Part shown: positions 31,130-41,960 of the stretch, in pieces
Numbering within the stretch: position 1 is the stretch's first letter
Layout: each line of letters starts with the position of its first letter
Assembly: GCA_930367215.1 (NCBI GenBank)
Contig: OV884056.1
Location: 94,685,285-94,749,284 of the forward strand
Reading direction: 5' to 3'
DNA: 64,000 nt
From: Pollenia angustigena
Taxonomy: Eukaryota; Arthropoda; Insecta; Diptera; Polleniidae
Program-made: the position numbers and the translations under genes
Notes under the pieces: generated by a model
Seen by the model: only the letters and a program-made list of their open reading frames with translations
Databases searched by the model: none
What the model was told of the DNA's origin: nothing

Positions 31130-31251
31130 TTAATATTTTTATTATTAACCATTTAACTCTAAATAAAAAAATCATACGATAAGGGCAAAGTCTATAATTA
31201 ATATAAACAAATTTCAAAACGAGTTTAAATTACGTAATATATAATGCTAAC

Positions 31252-31404
31252 TGGGAGCTTGTCGTAAACAAAACCATTGGTTCTTGTTTAATCACCACCC
31301 CACACACACATCAACCATAAGCGTCAACGTCAGCGTAATATAAAACCCAGCTTGCTATCGCGCTGCTCTGCCGCTGCTTATATCCATGGTCCATGATCAT
31401 GGCA
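31252..31404 (+). repeat. 153-bp direct repeat, left copy
   Basis: Near-identical to 32110-32262, same orientation and length. It starts TGGGAGCTTGTCGT and ends CATGATCATGGCA, so it has TG..CA ends like a small LTR. It contains an AATATAAAAC TATA-like box in the plus direction and a CCATGGTCCATGATCATGG palindromic end. No primer-binding site or clear target duplication was found. Confidence 0.8.
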
Positions 31405-31711
31405 GCCACTCGCAAAATGGATCGCACAATTGATCCCAATTGGGACACATATTCATCACTTGTTCGATTTCCTCCTTGGTAATCACAGCTAAGCCACTCT
31501 TGTATAGATGGGGATATAACTGTGGATCTATTTTCAACGGAAAATCCTGATCCCAAAGATTGACTTTCCTCTCCTCCTTCTCTTTCTCTGTAATTAGAGA
31601 AATTATTGTTATTTGGTGTAGAAAAGCTGCAACTAGCTCCCCAACATCTTGTCCATTATTCTCAAACAAGCAAAATGAATCTTCCGAACAATTTTGGTTT
31701 GTGCTGTCCAT
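31397..31711 (-). CDS. Orphan 104-residue ORF between the direct repeats
   Basis: True ATG at 31711. Acidic N-terminal part, then a K/E-rich stretch (EKEKEERKVN) and an aromatic, proline-containing region (DPQLYPHLYKSGLAVI), ending CDPFCEWLP with the stop inside the left 153-bp repeat. Not recognised. Position next to the PLA2 fragment allows a densovirus accessory protein; a nonautonomous LTR element product is equally possible. Confidence 0.4.
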   Translation of the reverse strand: MDSTNQNCSEDSFCLFENNGQDVGELVAAFLHQITIISLITEKEKEERKVNLWDQDFPLKIDPQLYPHLYKSGLAVITKEEIEQVMNMCPNWDQLCDPFCEWLP

Positions 31712-32109
31712 ACTTCTATTAATTGTTTAGGACTTTCAAACTTCTTCTGTAAAACTTGATAAGTATTTAAAATTCATTAGTCACAAGACATTATTTAATG
31801 GATTGGAGATTATGTAGTAGTAGAAATTAATAAAATATTAATGTTATGTAAAATATGCTCCGATGATTTTAATATTTCGTACGAAGAAATAATAGAAGAA
31901 ACGATTATTATTAATATTATAATAATTAAAATAAGTATTATAAATTTAACTTATTTATAATAAAAATTATTTTGATTATTTAAATTTAATGCTTCTTCTG
32001 CGATTAAAGAATTTTCAACGTTATTAATTAAATCTACAACACTTTCCGTTGACATTTCTATTTTAACTGATAAAATTCTATTTTATCATGCGGTTATATA
32101 TACACAAAC
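31712..32109. other. AT-rich interior with two very short frames
   Basis: About 400 bp, strongly AT. There is a 34-codon minus frame (MSTESVVDLINNVENSLI, ATG near 32056) and a plus frame starting MLCKICSDDFNISYEEI at about 31842, with a CxxC. Both are too short to assign. Confidence 0.3.
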
Positions 32110-32262
32110 TAGGAGCTTGTCGTAAACAAAACCATTGGTTCTTGTTTAAGCACCACCCCACACACACATCAACTATAAGCATCAACGTCAGCGTTATATA
32201 AAACCCAGCTTGCTATCGCGCTGCTCTGCCGCTGCTTATATCCATGGTCCATGATCATGGCA
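32110..32262 (+). repeat. 153-bp direct repeat, right copy
   Basis: Right partner of 31252-31404 with about seven substitutions. Here the TATA-like box is perfect (TTATATAAAACCC), followed by a CAGCTTGC stretch that could hold an initiator. Together with the left copy it encloses 705 bp. Confidence 0.8.
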
Positions 32263-32604
32263 ATTTTTTTCAAGAAACATAAATTAAAAAAGGTAATAAA
32301 TATTTAATCTTACAGGCCGCTTCCTTTTCCATATTGGTATTTGATTGTTGTCAGTTGTTGATGTTTAAAGATGTTTAAAAATGATTAAAGATGTTTGAAG
32401 ATGGTTAAAGATGTTTAAAGATGATTAAAGAGTCACTTTTTTATTTTAAATTATTAAATCCTTGTTATATTTAAAGATGATTAAAGTGTCACCCCTTCTA
32501 CTGTGGCAAAATGCAGTGTTAGGGCATTTTGTTCAAGCAAAAGGCAATGTAGATGTGGATGATGTCATAACACCCCCAGACAAAGAGCTTATCCCGGGTG
32601 CCAT
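32263..32604. repeat. Spacer with GATGATTAAA minisatellite
   Basis: No gene. 32361-32430 contains six to seven imperfect copies of a 10-mer of the type GATG(T/A)TTAAA, with a late copy near 32475. Confidence 0.6.
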
Positions 32605-33259
32605 TTCTATATGTGTCAAACAAGACCCATAAAATAGACCTTTTACTATTTGAGATGGCGCCTTCATTGACTATAAGATCAGAAGCTTGCAGAGTATAAT
32701 TGATAGTAAATTCAAAATACTCTGATCAGGAGAAGCAAATTGAAGGGGCAATACCTTGATGGACTGAAAGTGAGGGGGGACTATTGTTATGGCCCAATTT
32801 TCAGGAGCATATATCGATTTAAAATGGCGATTTAGTCTAAAACTCATGGATTTGTGCGTTGATTTGTGTAGTTCAACTTATTAGTTTGAAGCAGTGAAGT
32901 AGGATTAATCCGACTATACCGGATGCATATCTAGTTTTTTGTGAGATTGGGGCCTGATCTGACTCTTTTAGTATGAGTTTTGAGAGTTCTGACCAACTCT
33001 CACTGATTTGTTGTTGAGTGATGGGTGGGTTTTGGTCTTCCACTGCTACATGTTCTTGATTGTGCTCCACACTTTCTGTCAATCAGTTTTGTCCTCCTTT
33101 TTGTTGATTGGTAGGAGTTTGATTCCAATAGTTCTTGGTATTGGCACTGATGGTGGCCAATTGAGCAGTTGACTCATTGATGGATACCGAGGCGTTGGCC
33201 GTTCTCTCCTTTAAAAGTTCTGAAATCAGCAATTTATGAACATCAGTGGGATCATACAT
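32605..33259 (-). repeat. Repeat family X, copy 2
   Basis: Direct copy of 3917-4545. A start at 33259 gives MYDPTDVHKLLISELLKERT, a stop near 33083, then a second frame (33082-32873) with QQQISESWSELSKLILKESD and further decayed text. The composition, helical and Q/N-rich, is that of a retroelement structural protein, but the family is not identified. Confidence 0.5.
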
Positions 33260-33265
33260 TGCCAA

Positions 33266-33663
33266 TAATATGATTTAAGCATCCTCAAAAAATCCACCAT
33301 AGTTCGTGTTTTGCTAATAAAAAAAAACAAAGTGTTTATTTGTTTTATTTTATTTAAATTTTTGTTTATTCCCAGTGACGAACGTGTGTTACACGTACTT
33401 AAATAAATACACCCTAACTATCGAAAATGTTAGAAAAATAAAAAAAAATTTTATTTTTTTATTATAATTATTTATTAATAATTTAAATTTTTCTTTTAAT
33501 TAATTATAATAGTATTATTTGTTTAAACAATTTCATTATAGATTAAGAAACTTAAATCTTTTATTCCAAAGAAAACCCAAATTATTTTGTATCCAAACAA
33601 GAAATTTTATTTGAAATTAAAGACAAAGGTGCATATACTTCCTTATAGAAGTCTTGAATTGAT
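33266..33663. other. AT-rich spacer
   Basis: About 400 bp, over 75 percent A+T by eye, with poly-A and poly-T tracts. No frame or motif seen. Confidence 0.4.
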
Positions 33664-34056
33664 TTATTTCCCTGTGTCATAGAGGACATTTGGTATTTGG
33701 TATGATCCTTTCAAAGGTTCATAAATTCTCAACACATTTTCCATGCTCTTTTTCCATGAACCGAATTCAGTAGGGTTCCAGGAAAAGTCCCGAAGGCATT
33801 TGACAATATCTGGAATCTGGTCTAAGTCGGTTAAGTCCCTGTGTTGTTCGTCGATTCCCTGGTCTGTAAAAAATTTTTCTTTTTGTCTATAACGTTCTTC
33901 ATCCGCGTAAGCTCTTCGTACGAGATTTACTATTTTCGCTTCTAACTCTGAAGACAAATTTGTTGGGAGAGGTGGGATGGAATTTGTGGTGCTTACACCA
34001 ATTTGAGCTTGTGTGTTAAGCACTGGTGGCATAATTAAATTATTTGGATTGGCCAT
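33664..34056 (-). pseudogene. Gypsy-family gag N-terminus
   Basis: ATG at 34056, 130 codons. IVNLVRRAYADEERYRQKEK, then DQIPDIVKCLRDFSW followed by NPTEFGSWKKSMENVLRIYE, matches the capsid start of mdg3/blastopia-type Gag proteins. The frame ends abruptly after YDTGK, where the capsid should continue. A 40-codon ATG frame lies just upstream (34245-34123, MTDSEYSGTSNGSS) and may be the true N-terminus separated by a stop. Confidence 0.65.
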
Positions 34057-35099
34057 TTTAGTTGTCTAATTTTTGTCTACGTAAGTTGTACAGAAGATGT
34101 CTACGTTCCTTAGTAAGCAGAACTATTTGTCAACTATTGTCCTATTTCTGTCAAATTCTATTCCTGAGTCACCGGATGTAGTTATCCAGTGTAAAGCTTC
34201 CGTGCTAGAACCGTTACTAGTACCACTATATTCGCTGTCAGTCATTCGAGAGTTGGTTTAAAATTGTTTAATTTGATTTTTGTTTAAAACTTACATACAA
34301 ATAGCTTATTATTAATTTTTAAGTTTCAAGAACATAACTAATACTACCTCAGTTTATAATTTACATTTTAAATTAATGGGAACGGGTTGACAGCTTTATT
34401 CCCATGATTTCCTAATGCAGCGCAAGCAGGGTTTCGTATTTCGACAAGAATTGCTTAGTTGCAATTTATGATATGCGCGTGTACGAGTTGGGTCGTTGCA
34501 CTCCGCCATGTTGGTTGAGTTATAGTGTGTTAACTTGCATAAGTAAAATGAAAACAACATTTGACATCTTTAAGGCATCTGGCTTTTGCGGGGAGGTAAT
34601 GGGTGGGCCTTTGTTTTGTTGTAATTTCAGTTGTCAACTATCAAAACACTTTGTTAAGTTAATTGTGTTTTGCTCACTAAGCACACTTATGACAGGGTCG
34701 CATTTTAAGTTTCCTCAATATTTATAACAATTTCGTATTAACTGAGCAATAACTAAATTGCAATTTTATATAAATAATTGAGCTCAATAATGTCATTTAT
34801 TGCGTAAAACTCAATTAAGGTGCATATCAGAACACGGTATTACTCTTTTTGGCATTTTGTAAAATATAATATTGATATCATTGTTGTTTGTCTTACTATA
34901 TTCTCCTTTAAGATTTCGGCCTTTATATATTTAAATATTTTAATTTATTGAATTAATATATTTTAATTTATTTAATTTCAATAAAAGTTTCTCCAAAACT
35001 GTTGCTGAAAACATGGGATTTTCGCTTTTATTTAATAATATGCGCGTAACTTCATTATTTAGTTCTTTATATTCATTATATTCTTGCTGCAGCTTTTCA

Positions 35100-35470
35100 T
35101 CATATATCATTTATTGACGTGCATTCCCAAACATGGATGTGTTTAGTCCTCATGAAATATACCGTCCTTTTTATTATTTTGAACGTTCTTTTAGTTATCA
35201 ATTTTATTTTAGTTTAGCATAATACGTGTTATTGCCAGAGTTTTCGTTTCTTTATCATTAATATACGTTGGAATTATCTGTCAATATTTTGGAATTTATC
35301 TCAATACAAAATAGAGCGTCTGCGTTTGGGTTATTCATTATTTTATGCAAAGTCATAGTTTGATAATTCAAGTCTGATTCCAGTCAGTTTAGAGGATGGG
35401 TTCTTATTCATAAATAAAGCTATAAGTGGTCTGCGATCTAAAAAAACCTGTTTTTTTTCAATTCAACACA
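35100..35470 (-). pseudogene. Gypsy RNase H remnant, copy B
   Basis: Counterpart of 14356-14700, without the MITE. It encodes the same RNase H terminus (NADALFCIEI) and, further right, DHRPLIALFMNKNPSS-like text across frames. Decayed. Confidence 0.6.
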
Positions 35471-35487
35471 TTCCTTAATGAATTGAG

Positions 35488-35721
35488 TCAAGAACATGAG
35501 TAACATAATATAAAAGCTCCTAGTACATGTGGAACAAGGTTAATGGTTGCAAGAAACATATAGCTTATTAACCATCCTTTAAAGGGAAGTATATTAAATA
35601 ACAGATTTAACCCTGCAAAGGCAAGGAATGTGAATGGGCAAAAATGCAAGGAAGAGAAATTACAATCAACTTGATGAGTTTCTTTTGAGAACATATGTTC
35701 GTGTATGAAAGATTTCTCCAT
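35488..35721 (-). CDS. Small predicted membrane protein of M (copy B)
   Basis: A 77-codon ATG frame, same length as 14732-14965, with a few amino-acid changes (MEKSFIHEHMFSKETHQVDC). Two hydrophobic helices. Function unknown. Confidence 0.45.
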   Translation of the reverse strand: MEKSFIHEHMFSKETHQVDCNFSSLHFCPFTFLAFAGLNLLFNILPFKGWLISYMFLATINLVPHVLGAFILCYSCS

Positions 35722-35916
35722 TTTTCATTCCAACACCTTCAAACATTTTATTAAAATTAAATTTAAAACAGTGTCTGCAGGGAACTTGTTTTCCTTTTTT
35801 CTCACACGTTATTATCTGGGTTGTCTTTCACTTTCAATATGTCTACTAATCCTTCTTTTTCTCTACCAGGAAGAAATATAGTTTCTGCCCCTTTAATGTC
35901 ATTTATGATCCCATCA

Positions 35917-37879
35917 TCATCGATGGTGCAGTCTTAAATTCCTTGAAAGCAATCCACTGCGGAATCTTTAGTTTAGGACTGGGGAAAAATAATCATCAGC
36001 AACATCATTAAAATATCTGGCAAATAAAAATAAAGTTTGTACTGGTGCTAGAGACTCTACATCAATGTCATTATTAATATCATCACGACAATTCAATTCC
36101 TTTACATACACATTTTCATTAGAATCGGCATTCGCTGTCAAAAAAGGATCTTTAACAAGCAGATTCATTAGCAGTATAATAGCATTTTTTATTATAGCCG
36201 ATTTTCAACCACGACTGCCAACAACAAGAGGCAGCGTAGCAAATGTGTGCCGGCCTTTAATAGCCATAAATAGACAATGAATCACAATTCGTACATTTGG
36301 ATCAACAAAAGAGTTCCATGCCATACCGTTACTTGAACGTAATGACAATTTACCATTAAACATGGGAGCATTAAATGTTGCATTAATACCGAGTTCTTTG
36401 ATTTCATGTAGCAGTTCATCAAATTCTTCAATGGTTATAAAAGCTGCAATTCCAAGTCGCTGGCATCGATGCAGATACAAAACTTTTATGATGGCTGAAG
36501 TGTATTTGTTTCCTGCGTTCCATCGGTCCCAGATAAATTTTATAATGGCATTTATTATTTCTGCATTTTTTTCGGGGGTGAAAGAGTAACAGTGTTTTAA
36601 AGCCTGTATGTCGATAGGACGAAATGTGTAGGTGAATTGTTGCGACAAGAAATCGTCAATTTTATTATTAATTTGAAAGTTGGGATGACAATGTTCATCA
36701 TAATTTGTCACGATATTGTCTACAACAGTGTTAAGCTGCAAAGGTTCTTTAAAAACACTTCTAAAATCGAAATCGTCAATAAATTCGAATTTTGTATTCA
36801 AAAGTACTTCGTAAAATTCGTGCGGATGATTCAAATCGCTGACATCAAAATCAACAGACGAAATATTGAGTTTTAAGTCTTGTGGGCCGGCCGTTAAAGC
36901 GCCATAGACTCGCTTGCATTGACTAAGAAACAGAAGTCGTAATACGGGTAGGTTTATAGATATAAGATCTACCACTATATGATTACTTGAATTTGTAGAT
37001 TGCCGTGGTACATCAATATGAACGGCAGAAGAAAATAATTTGATGTATTTGATAAAATTAACATGCTTTTTGCGTCTTATACAGCCAATATCTTCATCTC
37101 GATGTAACAATAATTTATTATGACTCAGATATCTTGTGCCCGAGCTCATTGTCATTATGCAATAATAATCATGTGAAGGGCGCTCCATAGTCTCCTCTAG
37201 AATGCTATACGTTTTGTCAATGAAGAAAACGTTAAATGGTGCCATCAATAACCACTCGTCGAAACTAAGAATACCGTTATCTAAAGGTATTAATATCAAT
37301 TTGAGATCCCATTGTACATCTTCATATGAGGTGGTAGTAAGGACATTCGTTGACGTGTAAACAGCATCTGGTAAATGAAATCGACCATTCGGCAGTGTAC
37401 ACAAATTAACTATATCAATTCTCATTGTATTTCTCATTTGATGCACACAGTAGTCACGTAACAATATCAAATTGAGTTTCGGTAATCATATGAAAAGATT
37501 GCGCATTTGGTACACTAGAATTTTTTGTAACTAAGACTCTAGTACCTGGCTCCACAAAATGCATAACAGTCCACAAAAGGAATTTTAAACCTTCTTTTGC
37601 CATTGCTTCCGTACACTTGCTATTATCAATATCAACGTCCAGAAGAAGCCTTGATACTGGAACACAGCGTAAATTAAATCGGAGGCCATGATTTAGAAAA
37701 TTTTCAGTATCACGGCACTCTTTCACGTGTATTAAGTACCGGCAATACAAAATGAGTAAAATCAATGTATAAGCAAATGATCTCATTTTAATTTCAGAAA
37801 CGTTACCGTATTCATTAGAAATGCGAAATAAACCGACTATTGATACCGTTACATTCGCAAACGTGTTCAAAAGATCCAT
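35917..37879 (-). pseudogene. Unknown protein of about 650 codons, macro-repeat M copy B
   Basis: ATG at 37879 (MDLLNTFANVTVSI). A 14-bp deletion between CACGTAAC repeats near 37458 shifts the frame, a TGG-to-TGA change at about 36205 truncates it, and an insertion or alternative end lies near 35985. Between these lesions 421 codons stay open (37470-36205). The lesions differ from those of copy A. Conserved text includes SFDEWLLMAPFNVFFIDKTY, DLNHPHEFYEVLLNTKFEF and GSRGWNSAIIKN (A). I do not recognise any domain. Gene-dense neighbours on both strands suggest an integrated DNA virus or an unknown large transposon. Confidence 0.6.
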
Positions 37880-38138
37880 TTCGAATTCTCCGCATTATTT
37901 GCTTAGCATGACTCTCAGAAACACACCGTTAGTTGACACATGGAAGATTGTACTGAGGGTCAACCCTGACATCTGCATCTAATTGGAAAAATGCTTACTA
38001 AAATACATATGTAATTTTGTTAACTGATTATGATATTTGATATTTGTTTTGTTATCAACTACTTTAAATTGGTTGTATGTACCTTAATAAAAAACAAGAT
38101 TGCAAACGCTTAAAAAGAAATATACTTAATCCTCAGTT

Positions 38139-38282
38139 ATGGATCAATTGCACAATTTTTCAGGGAATGAAGTTGTGCTATTGACCTTTTATTATATTTG
38201 CCAATATATGCTTAGTTTTGTGGCTGTCGAAGCTTCGTCTGACGTTACTCGCGAATTTGATGATGGTGATTTTTATTCTTAA
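38139..38282 (+). CDS. Conserved 47-residue ORF with hydrophobic core
   Basis: A plus-strand ATG frame: N-terminal MDQLHNFSGNEVV, a membrane-like stretch (LLTFYYICQYMLSFVAV) and an acidic end (EFDDGDFYS). It is present and open in this copy, at 42960-43103 and at 47780-47923; only copy A (17320) carries a stop. One serine codon appears as TCA, TCG and TCC in different copies, all synonymous. It runs opposite to the large ORF and is divergent from it. It is too short for a firm gene call. Confidence 0.35.
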   Translation: MDQLHNFSGNEVVLLTFYYICQYMLSFVAVEASSDVTREFDDGDFYS

Positions 38283-39195
38283 AAAACCCCAAGCTTATTT
38301 TTATTGTAAAGTCTGTTTTTATTTGATGGAAGAACTAAGACTTACCCTTACAATGTAAATAAGGGTAAGGGTTACCTATTTCTTTTAGGAATTCATCAAC
38401 TTTTTCTTTATAAGCTATATATGTTACTCCCGCGCAAATTTAATATCTAGCCGACGTTCGAGCGAAAAACGTTGCAGAATGTAGCGATGTAGTGTATTTT
38501 TGGACAAAAATAGAAAAAGTACTCCGATGGGAAAAAAATTTTGCACAGGGATGTTGCCCACCACCAATAAGAAAAATGTTAAAAATGGGGTGTTTCCGCC
38601 CACTGACACGCCTCCTTCTCATACAAAGGAATTTGGGGTTCCTTAACTTGGTCCAGCTGACTTTGGAAGATGATTAACAGCCATATTAATTTTTTCTGGC
38701 ATTATTTAAGCGAGTCTTGCGGAACAGCTTATGTTGCGCTGCTAAAGCCTGTTCCGACAATAATCTTATTGGCATATCGAACGTTTAAATCATTTCCTTT
38801 CCATGGCATAAAATTTTATGTACAGTTAAAACCCAGTTTTAAAACCGTAATTTTACGTTGCTAAAACTGATCCATCACAAAAGCCTGGAGAGCATTGGAT
38901 TGCTTTTTATTTTCCTAAAAACAAACCTCGGAGTACTTTTGTTCTGCTGGCCAATCCCCTAATAAGTACTTTAGATTTTTTTTTTTAAATTGTTAAACTT
39001 TTTTTATAACAGTCTTCGAATTAAGAGTGAAACTTCAATTTTATGTGGTGTTTATTGTTGTGTATTTATTTATTTAAGATCTAAAAATATGAGTTTCAAA
39101 CTAATTTTAAAATTATTTAAGTATATTTTTAAGAATTTTTAAGAATATAATAAAAGATAAAAAAACACATTTTTGTTTTTAATATTTGCTCTTTA

Positions 39196-39525
39196 TTAAT
39201 TATTAAATATAAACTTATAACTATTTATTAAATTGACTACATTTCTTATGTAGTATAACGTGCACCTGCACGGATAAGGACCCTCTTTACAATTTGTATT
39301 ATACCATGGGCAGCATTCAAAATGAGGCACGTTTGGTCCTTCATCTACACCGTAGTCCTCATTTTCCTTCAACATTGTAATAAAATGGTATATGCACTCC
39401 CTGTGCTCAAACATCAGAACATTTTCAAACTCTTGTAAAAAATTATGTACATATATATTATTTGAAGTTAGACATTTTTGTTCTGCTTTGCATGGATTCT
39501 CTGTTTTGAATGTTTCACGTTTCAA
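39196..39525 (-). CDS. Cysteine-rich orphan ORF, array unit 1
   Basis: About 109 codons open from a TGA at roughly 39560. The first ATG is internal (FENVLMFEHREC), so the N-terminus may come from a lost exon. The distinctive block HFECCPWYNTNCKEGPYPC, then RCTLYY, holds six cysteines and suggests a disulfide-bonded or zinc-binding fold. The frame is preserved in all four array copies (also 44019-44348, 48835-49164, 49674-50003). No family recognised. Confidence 0.4.
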   Translation of the reverse strand: MKRETFKTENPCKAEQKCLTSNNIYVHNFLQEFENVLMFEHRECIYHFITMLKENEDYGVDEGPNVPHFECCPWYNTNCKEGPYPCRCTLYYIRNVVNLINSYKFIFNN

Positions 39526-39718
39526 AATTTCAAAGTGTGATATATCCGAAGAATTTAAACATCAGTTAAATTTCAATTATATTGTTTTATTAAAAAAATT
39601 ATTTTGTTGTATGCTTTAAGCATGCAACGTCTTTATTGCATGTTGGACGATTACGCCACCTCAGTGGTTACTATTACATTTGATCCAATTTCAATAATAC
39701 TGACACTATTGTTATACC

Positions 39719-40338
39719 TTATGGCGTCAAACTAGTTTTTTGGTCTTCAATTTGTATTATCTTATCCGTTATATCTGTTTGTTTTGCCAGAAATTGTAAT
39801 ATATCATGCTCGATATTCTCCGTACATATCTTGTCTTGCAATTGCTGTATAGTTTTCATATTGTATTCGACTTCCTTTAGTTTTACATCAATCTGCTGCC
39901 TTGTGTACTGAACACCTAAGGATAACATATCGTACAATGTGCTGATAACTTTGGATATGGCGGCGTTCTGTATGTTTATCAAAATGTTCATTATTGTATC
40001 CGGTGCCTTCTGCCCACTGATTCCTGAGTTGCTTTCTTGTATCTTTGATTGTTCCCTTATATGTTGAATGTGGGTTTGGATGTAGTCATGAGCCTCTCTA
40101 AACCTTTGACTCTTTCGTATAGTTTTTGTACAAAATATGGATGATCTTCCTTTGCTGCCGAATCACTTCTTATGTGATTGTCTATTTTTTCGAAGTTCTT
40201 CCACAATTCTTCGAGATCGTTAGATTTCCTTTTATAATATTCTATGGATCTCCTTTCTTTAGGTGTCTTCTTTATAGTACTAATCGCCCGATTTATTTCT
40301 TTCGCATTTTCGTCATGTATATTAACAATATCGTTCAA
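39719..40338 (-). pseudogene. BEL/Pao-type Gag fragment, array unit 1
   Basis: Two frames: 40338-40057 with ISTIKKTPKERRSIEYYKRK, LEELWKNFEKIDNHI and YFVQKLYERV, resembling the N-terminus of BEL-type and related Gag proteins; and 39991-39719, a coiled-coil-like stretch (VEYNMKTIQQLQDKIC). Both begin without a good ATG and are separated by a frame change. Same text in units 2 and 3 (44542-45161, 50197-50816). Confidence 0.5.
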
Positions 40339-40339
40339 T

Positions 40340-40779
40340 CACGGCATTTTGTTTGATAGCTCAGTGCTACTGTTGTTTGTGCTTAATAATTGCTTAATAA
40401 CGCTAAGGCAGGCCCACTCAAACATGGAGACGACAAGTGCAAGATGAACTTAGGACGGCGCATACAACGTGGAGTGAAATAAAATTGTTAGCATAAAGAA
40501 GAAATGATTGGAAACATTTTGTTGTAGCCCCATGTTCCAGCTAGGAACTTGGATGAAATAATAATAAATTGCTTGGAAAGATTGAACTTCAAGTAAAACC
40601 AATAAATATGTGGTGTCAGCAAGTACTTATAAATGGAAGAAAAATAATAAATAAAATAAAAATATGTTGTGTCAGTGATTATTTATAAACGCAACATATG
40701 TGGGCCATTTACATTAAAGTAAAATACATAATATATTAATAATAAATAATAAATAAAATAAATTCATAAAATGTATGTT
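40340..40779. other. AT-rich spacer, possible BEL LTR/leader
   Basis: No frame. Repeated TGTGGTGTCAG/TGTTGTGTCAG words and AATAAATAAAAT runs. It lies where the LTR or leader between BEL pol end and gag start would fall if two BEL copies had been joined, but no LTR ends were resolved. Confidence 0.35.
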
Positions 40780-41960
40780 GAAGTGAATGTCAACAACGCC
40801 ATTGTTCTGCCTTGGTTTCCTCTTGGATTGCTGAAACCCGATTTGCTGACGATGAATTTATCCATGAGAGCACAATTTCAGAGTCAGTCCATAGCCATAC
40901 TGGGCTTGTAATTCCTAAATCAGACCTGATTCTGTGGCTAGTTGGTCTCCAAGTGTAGCTGCACATAGCTCCTATCGTGGTATTAATTGCCGTTTGATTT
41001 GAGATATGTAGGATTTAGCACAGAATAAGTGTACCATGATGGTGGCATCTTTTAAAACTGATCGAATATAAGCCGCAGCACCATAAGCCTTTTCGGATGC
41101 GTCCGTAATAATGTGTAATTGTTGGGATTCTGAAACTCTTCCCTTGAAAATGTGTCTTGGTATTTGAAGAGTTTTTAATACGTTCAAATCTGTGCCAAAT
41201 GTGATCCATTTAGTGTGCAGTGATACAGGCAAAGATTGATCCCAATCTAATTTTAACTCCCACAATTCTTGAATAAACATTTTTGCCGTTACTACAATGG
41301 AACGTTACTGTTCGCTTGGTGACCCTCTTGATATTGCCAAGATTTACCTTAATCCCCAGTTTGTCGGATTTCGGCATCCCAACAAATCCCAACGTTTTGA
41401 TGGTGTCTGTGCTCTCAAAATCTACGTTTACCTCCAAGTCGCTCTGTTTAATATTCTGGAGTAATTGTGAGTGGTTTGCACACCATTTACGCAAAGTAAA
41501 ACCGCCTTTCATCATTTCAATCTGCCCGAGTTGCTCTTGCATTTGTATTGCTGTTAATAAGCTATTTGAAGAAATTTTTTTTGAGAAATTGGGAAGCAAT
41601 GGGATAACGTATGTCGGTTTCTTCAGCCAATTGTTCTAGTGTAGTGACGGTGTTGAGTTGGTAGTAGGAAATGGGCCTTGTGGTATTCTTTCTCCAAATT
41701 ATAAGCGAAATTGACGATCTTCAGGGGCAATCAATACTTGTCTATACATCTTTTCAACGTCAGTGGTGAAAACGAACCTTGGCATTCGAAACCTTAGGAG
41801 TATGGAGAATAGGCGCGACATTCCACCTCCATTGTGTCAGTTTTGATTTTTACTATGAGTTTGATAGTTGACCGTTTGCTGCCGCCAGTGATGATGCTTC
41901 TGGAGAGCTGGTTGGCGCTTCACTGATGTTGGGTTTTATTATTTCAGGTGGAGTAGTCAT
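40780..41960 (-). pseudogene. BEL/Pao pol fragment (RT to RNase H), array unit 1
   Basis: Reading minus across frames: RT text MPRFVFTTDVEKMYRQVLIAP (about 41700-41790), RLIIWRKNTTRPISYYQLNTV, then GGFTLRKWCANHSQLLQNI and TLGFVGMPKSDK (41599-41210). A small deletion follows, then MFIQELWELKLDWDQSLP, IPRHIF and LHIITDASEKAYGAAAYIR (41280-40972), and WTDSEIVLSWINSS (about 40870). These are diagnostic of the BEL pol RT/RNase H region. Several deletions make it non-functional. Confidence 0.8.

Larger units (their letters stand above)
34358..39563. repeat. Macro-repeat M, copy B
   Basis: Direct copy of the M sequence that is scattered across 7598-26020 in copy A, without the errantivirus, MITE and LOA insertions. 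It defines the pre-insertion sequence at each junction. Order: 450-bp non-coding left part, AT-rich 34814-35100, gypsy RNase H relic, small membrane ORF, roughly 650-codon ORF, 47-codon plus-strand ORF, small ORFs. A 400-bp deletion near 38690 distinguishes it from copy A. Confidence 0.8.

Noticed and set aside
38424..38677. Overlapping frames on both strands (61 codons plus, 60 and 61 codons minus), repeated in every M copy
   Set aside because: Three mutually overlapping short frames over the same 250 bp, with no motif and no sign of selection for one of them. They persist because the copies are nearly identical.
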